Source of the DNA: an uncultured SAR116 cluster alpha proteobacterium
GTDB taxonomy: Bacteria > Pseudomonadota > Alphaproteobacteria > Puniceispirillales > Marisalimonadaceae
Assembly: GCA_902542765.1 (NCBI GenBank)
Contig: CACBVW010000014.1
Location: 1 to 34,265 of the forward strand
Length of the DNA stretch: 34,265 nucleotides
Reading direction: 5' to 3'
This document shows, piece by piece, positions 16,114-22,228 of this stretch. Positions within the stretch are counted from its first letter, which is position 1. Every line of letters starts with the position of its first letter. Below the pieces are notes generated by a model, which did no database searches, was not told the DNA's origin, and saw only the letters and a list, made by a program, of their open reading frames with translations. The translations under genes were made by a program, and so were the position numbers.

Positions 16114-16975
16114 TTTTAAAATTATCTAATTCTAATAACCAGTAATTCAATTTATCTTTATATTTTCTATAAATTTCATCATTATCTCTTTTTTTTGCTC
16201 CATTTGTTATAATAGATAATTTTTTAATAAGTATATTAAAAACACTTTTTTTTTGTTCTGCAGTAAAACATTTATTTTTTAAATTTTTTTCTAAAGATTT
16301 AATTCTAAATCTATCCATTCCCCAATATTTTTTTGAAAGTTGATCATCATGTCCTCCATATTTTATTACCAATGGAATATCCAAAAAACCAACCTCTTCT
16401 TTTGATGTTATTCTTATCCACATATCATAATCTTCACAAACCTCTAAACTTTCGTCAAAAAAACCATAATCATCAAAAACTTCTTTTTTAATAATAGCAC
16501 TACTTGGAGAAATACAACATAGTTGAAGAGATTTTTCAAAAATATCTCCTCCTGATTTTTGATGTTTTTTTAGTTGATTTTGAAATTTATTATTTTTATA
16601 CCAAATCTCATTCGTATGAATAAGCCTGTATTTTTTATTGTTATTGTTTATGAAAAAAAGTTGTTTTTCTAATTTTTGTGGCTCCCAAGCATCATCAGAA
16701 TCTAAAAAAGCAATCCATGTTGAGTGACAATTTTTTATTCCTACGTTTCTAGCAATACTTACACCTTTTCTCTTTTCACAAATATATGTTATTTCAGGAA
16801 ATAATGAAAATATCATCTCATGTGTATTATCTGTTGATCCATTATCAACTACAATAATTTCTCTAACATTAATAGTTTGATCTAAAACAGAATTTATAGC
16901 CCTTTTTAACACTTCGCATCTGTTATATGTGGGTATTACAATAGATATGTCCATAGTATTTTGGATTTTTGACAT
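16106..16975 (-). CDS. Glycosyltransferase family 2 protein
   Basis: GT-A fold inverting glycosyltransferase. The N-terminus ISIVIPTYNRCEVLKRAINS and VVDNGSTDNTHEM (UDP-sugar-binding Asp) lead to AFLDSDDAWEPQKL, which carries the metal-binding DxD-type motif, and then CEDYDMWIRI with the likely catalytic base (ED). The C-terminal 80 residues are helical and lysine-rich. At 289 residues it is complete, with no membrane span. It overlaps the nucleosidase-like gene by 8 bp and follows the GFA gene after 14 bp. A surface polysaccharide or glycolipid role is likely; why it is coupled to nucleoside genes is not clear. Confidence 0.88.
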   Translation of the reverse strand: MSKIQNTMDISIVIPTYNRCEVLKRAINSVLDQTINVREIIVVDNGSTDNTHEMIFSLFPEITYICEKRKGVSIARNVGIKNCHSTWIAFLDSDDAWEPQKLEKQLFFINNNNKKYRLIHTNEIWYKNNKFQNQLKKHQKSGGDIFEKSLQLCCISPSSAIIKKEVFDDYGFFDESLEVCEDYDMWIRITSKEEVGFLDIPLVIKYGGHDDQLSKKYWGMDRFRIKSLEKNLKNKCFTAEQKKSVFNILIKKLSIITNGAKKRDNDEIYRKYKDKLNYWLLELDNFKNE

Positions 16976-16989
16976 AAATAAGATTTTTT

Positions 16990-17391
16990 TTAGGGCCTTT
17001 TATCAAAACATTTTAAGTTATCGTCTATATGATGAAATTTTTGTTTATCAATAGTAAAAATTGCTATTTTAGGATCAAAAATTGATGGGTTATCAAACGT
17101 ACCAACTTTTAAAATAATTGAATCTGGTCTTATAGGACTTTTTGTTCCGATTGCTGTTCCACATTTATCACAAAAAAGTCTAGTAACAGCATTTTCTAAA
17201 TCACTTCTTTTAAACTCTTTAGGTTTTCCGCTAACAAATTTAAATCCTTCAATTGGCATTATCATAATAACGTTAGGATTGCCACCAGTTATATATTGGC
17301 ATTCTCTGCAGTGACATTGAATAGATGCTTGAACTTCCCCTTTAGATTCATATCGTATCTCACTACAGTAGCATCCTCCTTTAATATTCAT
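16990..17391 (-). CDS. GFA/CENP-V domain zinc protein
   Basis: A 133-residue protein of the glutathione-dependent formaldehyde-activating enzyme (GFA) fold. Zinc-binding cysteines are visible in the family pattern: C7 and C9 (GGCYCSEIRY), C26, C28 and C31 (CHCRECQ), and C74 and C77 (CDKCGT). The best known member, Gfa, was proposed to speed S-hydroxymethylglutathione formation, but most homologues have no proven activity. GGAGG lies 9 bp before the ATG at 17391. It sits in the long minus-strand run between orphan small genes and the GT2 gene. Confidence 0.85.
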   Translation of the reverse strand: MNIKGGCYCSEIRYESKGEVQASIQCHCRECQYITGGNPNVIMIMPIEGFKFVSGKPKEFKRSDLENAVTRLFCDKCGTAIGTKSPIRPDSIILKVGTFDNPSIFDPKIAIFTIDKQKFHHIDDNLKCFDKRP

Positions 17392-17425
17392 AGTAACTAA
17401 CCTCCAACTTATTATCTTCTCAAAT

Positions 17426-17746
17426 CTATAACTTTTTAACTTCTAAGACTTCGATTGATTCTTTATCATACTTTATTTTTGTATCCTTATAATCATGAGG
17501 TAATTTTGTTAGGTTTTCAATTGGTAATGTATCAACCCAAATTAAAAAGTTAATTTCAACATTTGCAGCATTATTAAAAGGCAATTTATTTTCAATTTCG
17601 AATTCATCGTTAAAAACCATATTATCTTCTTTAATTTCTCTAAATGACCCTTTGTTTGGATCATTACCGTAAAATGTAACCTCAAATCTTACATTCCAAT
17701 CATTTCTATTTGTTTTACGCACCTTAAAATAATTATTAGGTTTCAA
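17426..17746 (-). CDS. Hypothetical protein (106 residues)
   Basis: Not recognised. The sequence is rich in beta-type alternation and acidic residues (DWNVRFEVTFYGNDPNKGSF, then NVEINFLIWVDTLP), with no signal peptide or membrane segment. The start is uncertain: the frame opens at a TTG (17746) overlapping the last 11 bp of the upstream gene, with no Shine-Dalgarno, and a GTG at 17722 is possible. Coupling to the upstream gene is likely. The GFA gene follows after a 34-bp gap. Confidence 0.55.
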   Translation of the reverse strand: MKPNNYFKVRKTNRNDWNVRFEVTFYGNDPNKGSFREIKEDNMVFNDEFEIENKLPFNNAANVEINFLIWVDTLPIENLTKLPHDYKDTKIKYDKESIEVLEVKKL

Positions 17747-17960
17747 CTTTTAATTTTTGTTTTTTTTCAGTAGACCTTGCAAGAGCTGGTGCTGGTATTT
17801 CTTCTGTGATTTCAGCTTTATAACAAGTTAAAAGGTTCATTACTTCTTCTGCTTTTTCCCTTCTACTCCATGTATGCACCACATGATCTTCTAAGTCTTT
17901 ATAAAGAAACCAATCTTTTTCACTTTTAGATAACCATACTTTTATTGCATAAACTGACAT
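17736..17960 (-). CDS. Hypothetical protein (74 residues)
   Basis: Not recognised. A compact, aromatic-rich small protein (MSVYAIKVWLSKSEKDWFLY at the N-terminus, then a SRREKAEEVMNLL helix) ending in a basic tail. The start is the ATG at 17960 with GGAG 7 bp upstream, a good ribosome site, so I consider it a real gene. It is the first gene of the long minus-strand run and overlaps the next gene by 11 bp. It lies 307 bp from the tRNA-derived repeat and could mark the edge of the integrative element. Confidence 0.6.
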   Translation of the reverse strand: MSVYAIKVWLSKSEKDWFLYKDLEDHVVHTWSRREKAEEVMNLLTCYKAEITEEIPAPALARSTEKKQKLKVET

Positions 17961-18267
17961 AATAAACTCCAGAGTTTATAATTAATTATATTAAAATTAT
18001 ACGTCATCAATTACATTTTATGTAGTGTTATGTGGAATATTTATGATAATTATATCGTTCAACCCTTGTGTAATATAATTTCTCAATACATTTTTAAAAG
18101 TTTCGTAATACCAAGGAAATTTAATGTATAAAATATTAAAATAATTATAGGTTCAGTAGTAAATTTAGATATTATTGCAGTTATACTGAAATTATCAGGA
18201 ATTGATTTATTTTAATTACTAAACTAAAATTTTAGATAACAAAAAATTGTGTATAATATTGGTATCA
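17961..18267. other. AT-rich non-coding stretch left of the tRNA-derived repeat
   Basis: About 307 bp of AT-rich DNA upstream of the 74-residue gene. It should hold that gene's promoter, but I could not choose a convincing -35/-10 pair. No credible small gene or structured RNA was recognised. Confidence 0.5.
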
Positions 18268-18333
18268 TGGTAGCGAAGGAGGGACTAGAACCCCCGAAGC
18301 CCGGATTATGATTGCGGTGCTCTTACTAGCTAA
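18268..18333 (-). repeat. Degenerate copy of the tRNA-Met 3' portion (candidate att repeat)
   Basis: Aligned by eye with the intact tRNA-Met at 19920-19996, this stretch matches 58 of 66 positions from the CCA end through the T arm, the CAT anticodon (18308-18310 on the plus strand) and much of the D arm. After that the similarity stops and the 5' acceptor strand is absent, so it cannot fold as a tRNA. A retained 3' fragment is what integration at a tRNA 3' end leaves behind. With the intact copy it brackets about 1.6 kb. It is an old duplicate, given the eight mismatches. Confidence 0.75.
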
Positions 18334-18375
18334 CTATCTGATTAATATCAATTATTTCTTTATCAATTTTCTTTC

Positions 18376-18392
18376 GTCACCTCGCAGTCACA
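18376..18392 (+). other. Tandem GTCAC pair, candidate left arm-type integrase sites
   Basis: GTCAC begins at 18376 and again at 18387, one helical turn (11 bp) apart, between the tRNA fragment and the integrase remnant. The right end of the element has the same pair with the same spacing (19824 and 19835). Arm-type sites of tyrosine integrases are short direct repeats placed like this. The motif is short, so chance remains possible. Confidence 0.4.
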
Positions 18393-18397
18393 ACGGA

Positions 18398-18580
18398 CGA
18401 TTAAAAATAACCAGTTTTTGCAAAAGAAATAACTTGTGGCAAGCACAAGTAAGAAGCAAATAAATAGGCTCTATATCTAAATCATTACATATAGATTTAG
18501 AAACTCAAAAATTGGCGAAAGAACAAGAAACCTTATTGCAATCTGGTCAATGGTCTGTGATTAATCATTCACTCTTCTAG
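18398..18580 (+). pseudogene. Tyrosine integrase N-terminal remnant
   Basis: One reading frame holds KITSFCKRNNLWQAQVRSK, then an in-frame TAA (18461-18463), then IGSISKSLHIDLETQKLAKE and QETLLQSGQWSV, ending at TAG 18580. The WQAQVR.K followed by ISKSL, an Ala-rich helix with acidic residues and a QSGQW turn is the layout of the N-terminal arm-DNA-binding domain of phage-type integrases (compare the usual pattern WQAQVRRKGxxxxSKTF...DAExWAxxxE). No start codon is evident, and the core-binding and catalytic domains are missing. It lies next to the tRNA-derived repeat, where an integrase gene is expected. Confidence 0.6.
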
Positions 18581-18633
18581 ATCTTTTGATAATAATAAAT
18601 ATAAAAGGATATTATAAAATTAAATTGTTAGTT

Positions 18634-19326
18634 TCATCCAGTTATTTTAATATATTCTATGTTGTAATAAGCCTTTGCAATTTTCAAATCATGAAGAGTA
18701 TCAATATCAATTTTACAATAATGTTCTCGTATATCTAAAAAGACTTTTTTACCTAATATATATTTATTTTTGAGCATAGTACTTTTTGGTGCCATATAAT
18801 TTCCATTGGTAACTTGGAACCACCTAGGGAGATTCTGACTTATTGTGTGTCTATGATCTGCTAAATAATTAAGAGGCTTTTTGGTATCCCAAATATAGTC
18901 CTTAATAGGCACAACACTAACTAAACTGTCATTATTTCCGTTTATTACCATTTTTTTATAATTGTTGAATGAAAAACGAAACTGATCACTATCAAAAAAT
19001 GGAACTACAAATGGAGTCCAAGCAATGTGCTCACTTTTAATTTGAGAAATTACATGCATAATTAATTCTGAAAAAGATGCTTTGTGCCCTTCTGAAAAGT
19101 AAGGATCACGCCAATGGACATTTGCACCATTTGCTATAGCATGCTCTGCTATTTTTTCTGATTCAGTGTTAACAATAACTTTTTCATGAGGAAGAATTTT
19201 TCTTAATTGCTTTATCTTGCGGCTTAGTAAAGTCTCTTTGCCGTCAATAGTTTGAAAAACTTTTTCTATGATTCTACTAGATCCCAAACGAGCAGGTATC
19301 ACAGCACTCAAATCATATTTAATCAT
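18634..19326 (-). CDS. Acylneuraminate cytidylyltransferase-family protein (NeuA/CMP-sugar synthase type)
   Basis: Transfers CMP from CTP to a nonulosonic or related acidic sugar for surface glycan synthesis. The nucleotide-binding start SAVIPARLGSSRIIEKVF (7-24) is a variant of the IPARxGSKxIxxKN motif, and CKIDIDTLHDLKIAKAYY near the C-terminus has the metal-binding DIDxxxDL signature of the family. At 230 residues it is full length. No sugar synthase or epimerase accompanies it. The start is the ATG at 19326. It lies inside the presumed integrative element as its only recognisable cargo gene. The Lys usually found after GS is replaced by Ser-Arg, so the substrate may differ from sialic acid. 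Confidence 0.75.
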   Translation of the reverse strand: MIKYDLSAVIPARLGSSRIIEKVFQTIDGKETLLSRKIKQLRKILPHEKVIVNTESEKIAEHAIANGANVHWRDPYFSEGHKASFSELIMHVISQIKSEHIAWTPFVVPFFDSDQFRFSFNNYKKMVINGNNDSLVSVVPIKDYIWDTKKPLNYLADHRHTISQNLPRWFQVTNGNYMAPKSTMLKNKYILGKKVFLDIREHYCKIDIDTLHDLKIAKAYYNIEYIKITG

Positions 19327-19388
19327 ACTAAGAATTCCTTTAATATTGTACTTTGAAAATTGTTATAATATTGTCGGATAATTTTGTA

Positions 19389-19487
19389 TTATTGTAAATA
19401 GTCTTGTATTTTCCATACAGGGAAATACTGATAAATTAATTTATTAACTATATTTAATACAATTTCCTTAGGAGATTTATTTTTCAT
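19389..19487 (-). CDS. Mini-ORF (32 residues) downstream of the AlpA-like gene
   Basis: Starts at the ATG 19487 (or the adjacent ATG 19490) with a strong GGAGG 5 bp upstream and ends at a TAA. The product is basic and amphipathic: MKNKSPKEIVLNIVNKLIYQ followed by YFPVWKIQDYLQ. It begins 22 bp after the AlpA-like stop and is probably in the same transcript. It may be a real small protein of the element or the surviving front of a decayed gene. No function can be assigned. Confidence 0.45.
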   Translation of the reverse strand: MKNKSPKEIVLNIVNKLIYQYFPVWKIQDYLQ

Positions 19488-19508
19488 CATTTCCTCCGTA
19501 TTAAAAAA

Positions 19509-19673
19509 TCATTCATTTACTTCTTGAAGATTAAATAATGGGTCTCTTCCAGATGAAGTTAAGGGTTTGGGGAAATTTCTATTTTTGATCCAGTTGCGAA
19601 TTGTATCTTTACTTATTTCAACTTGTTTACAGATATTTTGTCTTGTAATTACTCGTAGATCAAAACTTCTCAT
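19509..19673 (-). CDS. AlpA-like excisionase / small HTH regulator (54 residues)
   Basis: A short MerR/AlpA-type protein. Sequence elements in order are VITRQNICKQVEISKDTIRN (helix-turn-helix, about 8-27), WIKNRNFPKPL (30-38 region; the W-x-K-x-x-x-FPKP turn is characteristic of AlpA and phage excisionases) and GRDPLFNLQEVNE at the C-terminus. The ATG at 19673 has AAGGAG 6 bp upstream, one of the best ribosome sites in the window. AlpA-family proteins control or perform excision of integrated elements, consistent with its place between the tRNA-derived repeats. The integrase partner is only a remnant, so it may no longer have a target. Confidence 0.72.
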   Translation of the reverse strand: MRSFDLRVITRQNICKQVEISKDTIRNWIKNRNFPKPLTSSGRDPLFNLQEVNE

Positions 19674-19819
19674 TATGCACTCCTTCTAAAAAAACTAGAG
19701 ATTGTGCATTTGACCTTTAAATCAGCGCTAATAAATCTGATTACTATTGTTAAAGTATATCGCAGTATAGTTAAAAAGTGAATCATAAAAATTAAATTTA
19801 TAAAATTTGGTAAAAATTA

Positions 19820-19840
19820 CTTAGTCACATCTAAGTCACA
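19820..19840 (+). other. Tandem CTnAGTCACA pair, candidate right arm-type integrase sites
   Basis: CTTAGTCACA (19820-19829) and CTAAGTCACA (19831-19840) are near-identical direct repeats 11 bp apart, between the AlpA-like gene and the intact tRNA-Met. They share GTCAC and its spacing with the pair at 18376-18391 near the other end. A further copy in the opposite orientation (GTGAC) is at 19896-19900. No gene is visible in the 19674-19919 stretch that holds them. Confidence 0.4.
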
Positions 19841-19919
19841 ATTACTTTGACAAAATTCCTTAAAGTTGAGATTCTAAGATAGTATTAATTGAGGGGTGAC
19901 AAAGAAAACATTGATATAT

Positions 19920-19996
19920 TGGTAGCGGAGGAGGGACTTGAACCCCCGACACCCGGATTATGATTCCGGTGCTCTAACCAGCTGAGCTACTCCGCC
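19920..19996 (-). tRNA. tRNA-Met (anticodon CAT, elongator type)
   Basis: A complete 77-nt tRNA on the minus strand with encoded CCA at 19920-19922. The acceptor stem GGCGGAG/CTCCGCT closes with a G:U pair at the first position, the D arm contains the AGCTCAGCTGGTTAGAGC core, the anticodon arm CCGGAATCATAATCCGG places CAT in the loop (19960-19962 on the plus strand) and the T arm is GTCGGGGGTTCAAGTCCC. The paired end argues against the initiator tRNA. Overall it matches the elongator tRNA-Met of Alphaproteobacteria rather than the lysidine-modified tRNA-Ile. Its 3' end is the presumed integration target. Confidence 0.92.
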
Positions 19997-20061
19997 ATTC
20001 TAATAATTTGTTACTAAATATAATTTATTTTATAGTCAAGCAATACATTCGTAAGTACAGT

Positions 20062-20712
20062 TTATAATGAAATAACTAGATCCCTTAAATTATCTTTGAG
20101 CATTAACTTAAAAATTGGAGGATCCTTTTCTGTTGTTATTGAAACTGAAACATATTCAATTTGACCAAAAGTTTTTAAAAAATTATTAAAATTTTCTTGT
20201 GATTTTAAAAGACCAATTTCAAGGCGAATTAGTTCAAGTTGATTTTTTTTCATTTGATATACTGGCTTATCACTTTTCCAGGAAATTAAACTAGGTATCA
20301 TCCCTGTTTCTATAATTTCACTATCTAATATATTATTGTTAAAAGTTGGCATTGCAAATTGCCATTTATAAATATCACGCGATGATTCAAAAAAAGGATC
20401 GTAATATTTAGTTATATTCATATCGTCATTTTCAATTACATAACCAATAACTTGTGGTGATTTTTTTAATTTGGATTGTAATTTTGAGTTATCTAAATTA
20501 AACCATTTTCTATTATTTAACTTGCTTGTTTTAGGATCAATCGCAATTACCTCTAGATAAACTTTTTCACTAATTCTTATCACTCTATTATGCGTTCCCA
20601 TATCTTTATGATAACCAATATCACTTAGCTTAGTTTGAACTATGTTTTCAACAAATTCAGTTCCCTCTTCTAATGTGCGAGATCCAAATACAATATGATC
20701 TAATTTATGCAT
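20062..20712 (-). CDS. Glyoxalase-like (VOC superfamily) domain protein
   Basis: A 216-residue cytoplasmic protein resembling the glyoxalase-like Glyoxalase_3 group: KLDHIVFGSRTLEEGTEFV (2-20) supplies a metal-ligand-type His in the first beta-alpha-beta unit, followed by MGTHNRVIRISEKVYLEVIA with the Glu of the second strand. Family function is not established; a metal-dependent lyase or isomerase is likely. The start codon follows the mnmA stop by 1 bp, so it is coupled to mnmA. It is the last gene of the cysE-nifS-fdx-mnmA run. Its relation to sulfur metabolism is unclear. Confidence 0.65.
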   Translation of the reverse strand: MHKLDHIVFGSRTLEEGTEFVENIVQTKLSDIGYHKDMGTHNRVIRISEKVYLEVIAIDPKTSKLNNRKWFNLDNSKLQSKLKKSPQVIGYVIENDDMNITKYYDPFFESSRDIYKWQFAMPTFNNNILDSEIIETGMIPSLISWKSDKPVYQMKKNQLELIRLEIGLLKSQENFNNFLKTFGQIEYVSVSITTEKDPPIFKLMLKDNLRDLVISL

Positions 20713-20713
20713 T

Positions 20714-21895
20714 TTAAAGACTTGTTTCTGCTAACTTATTAGGAGCTTGTGTTATCCAGCCACCGCCCAATATATGCGAAATTTCATTAATATTATAAAA
20801 AACAGCAGCCTGACCAGGTGAAACACCAAATTGAGGTTGATCAAATAATAGATAGGCAAGAGTATTGTCAAAATTAACTTTAATTGTTCCAATTACTGGT
20901 TGTGATGAATTTCTTAACTTTACTAGAACTTTAAATTCTGAAACTTGTTGTAAATCAATAAGCCAGTTGCATTCACTTATTTCAATTTTATTACACGATA
21001 AGAATTCTTTAGGGCCAACAATCACATTATTTTTTTCTGTGTCAAGACCAATTACATATAAAATACTGTTGTTATCATCTACTCCTTTTCTACCTCCAAT
21101 ACCAATCCCTTTTCTTTGACCAATAGTGAAGTCAATTATACCATTATGTCTACCTAAAATATTTCCATTTACATCAATTATATTACCTACCTCAACACTT
21201 CCTGGTCTTAATTTTCTAACAACCTCTGCATATTTACCTTCAGGAACAAAGCATATATCTTGGCTATCAGGTTTGTTTGCTACATTAAGATTATGACGTT
21301 TAGCAACAGATCTGGTTTCATTTTTTGTTAATGATCCGAGAGGAAATCTTACAAAATCAAGCTGTTTTCTAGTTGTAGCAAACAAAAAATAGGATTGATC
21401 TTTTGAAAGGTCTACTCCAGTATATAAGCTAGGTTGACCTTGTTTTGTTTTTCTTCTGATATAATGTCCAGTGGCCATCGCGCTTGCACCAAGGTTTTTT
21501 GCTCTATCAAACATATCTGTAAATTTAACTGTTTGATTACATCTTACACAAGGAATTGGAGTTTCACCTTTTAGGTAAGAATCTGCAAAATCATTCATAA
21601 CTTGATCTTGGAAAATACTTTCATAGTTCAAAACATAATGAGGAATTCCAAGCTTACTGCAAACTAATCTAGCATCATTGATATCTGAACCTGCACAACA
21701 CGCCCCTTTTTTTTGAAGAGCTTTGCCATAATCATATAATTGCATGGTCAAACCAATAACGTTATAACCAGCTTCAACAAGCAAAGCAGCTGTTACAGAA
21801 GAATCTACACCACCTGACATAGCTACAACTACCCGATGATTGGATGGATCACCCACTAAATCCATTTCTTTTATAACTTGGTTAATATTTATCAT
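20714..21895 (-). CDS. mnmA: tRNA-specific 2-thiouridylase MnmA
   Basis: Thiolates U34 of tRNA-Lys, -Glu and -Gln to 2-thiouridine, using ATP activation and persulfide sulfur ultimately from a cysteine desulfurase. The PP-loop SGGVDSS is at 27-33, the catalytic nucleophile Cys is in PCVRCNQTVKF (C119) and the second catalytic Cys in DSQDICFVPEG (C215); their spacing matches the E. coli C102/C199 pair. The C-terminal beta-barrel ends with SPGQAAVFY and the typical LGGGWI. At 393 residues it is slightly long because of a short N-terminal extension. Starts at ATG 21895, 5 bp after the ferredoxin gene. The adjacent nifS gene is the likely sulfur donor. Confidence 0.96.
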   Translation of the reverse strand: MININQVIKEMDLVGDPSNHRVVVAMSGGVDSSVTAALLVEAGYNVIGLTMQLYDYGKALQKKGACCAGSDINDARLVCSKLGIPHYVLNYESIFQDQVMNDFADSYLKGETPIPCVRCNQTVKFTDMFDRAKNLGASAMATGHYIRRKTKQGQPSLYTGVDLSKDQSYFLFATTRKQLDFVRFPLGSLTKNETRSVAKRHNLNVANKPDSQDICFVPEGKYAEVVRKLRPGSVEVGNIIDVNGNILGRHNGIIDFTIGQRKGIGIGGRKGVDDNNSILYVIGLDTEKNNVIVGPKEFLSCNKIEISECNWLIDLQQVSEFKVLVKLRNSSQPVIGTIKVNFDNTLAYLLFDQPQFGVSPGQAAVFYNINEISHILGGGWITQAPNKLAETSL

Positions 21896-21900
21896 TAACC

Positions 21901-22224
21901 TTACTCTTCAGGAATTGAAACTCTTAAACCATCAAGCTTGTCAGTCACTTCAATTTGGCAACCTAATCGAGAAGTGGGTTTTAATCCATCAGCTAAATCT
22001 AGCATATCTTCTTCATCAGGATTAGGTCCCCCAACAACTTGGAACCATTCTTTATCTATAATGACATGACATGTACAACAGGAGATTGATCCTCCACAAG
22101 TCCCTTCAATTCCTAAATCATTATCTCTAGCTACTTCCATTAATGATAATCCATTTTCTGCTTCTACAGTTTTTTCATTACCATCTGAACTAACAAATAC
22201 AAGTTTTGTCACATTAGACTCCAT
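21901..22224 (-). CDS. fdx: 2Fe-2S ferredoxin (adrenodoxin/ISC type)
   Basis: Small electron carrier used in iron-sulfur cluster assembly. Cluster ligands follow the adrenodoxin spacing: C43-x5-C49-x2-C52 and C89 (GTCGGSISCCTCHV ... RLGCQI), with an extra Cys at 50. The C-terminal VSIP tail and the LGIEGTCGG loop are also typical. At 107 residues it is normal. It lies between the cysteine desulfurase (4-bp gap) and mnmA (5-bp gap), matching a role in reducing sulfane sulfur or supporting cluster assembly. The start is the ATG at 22224, with no strong Shine-Dalgarno, so coupling to nifS is likely. Confidence 0.93.
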   Translation of the reverse strand: MESNVTKLVFVSSDGNEKTVEAENGLSLMEVARDNDLGIEGTCGGSISCCTCHVIIDKEWFQVVGGPNPDEEDMLDLADGLKPTSRLGCQIEVTDKLDGLRVSIPEE

Positions 22225-22228
22225 ATTA

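Noticed and set aside
18268-18345. Second functional tRNA-Met
   Set aside because: The T and anticodon arms look good, but the 5' acceptor strand and part of the D arm have no match, so no acceptor stem can form. I treat it as an integration-derived repeat.
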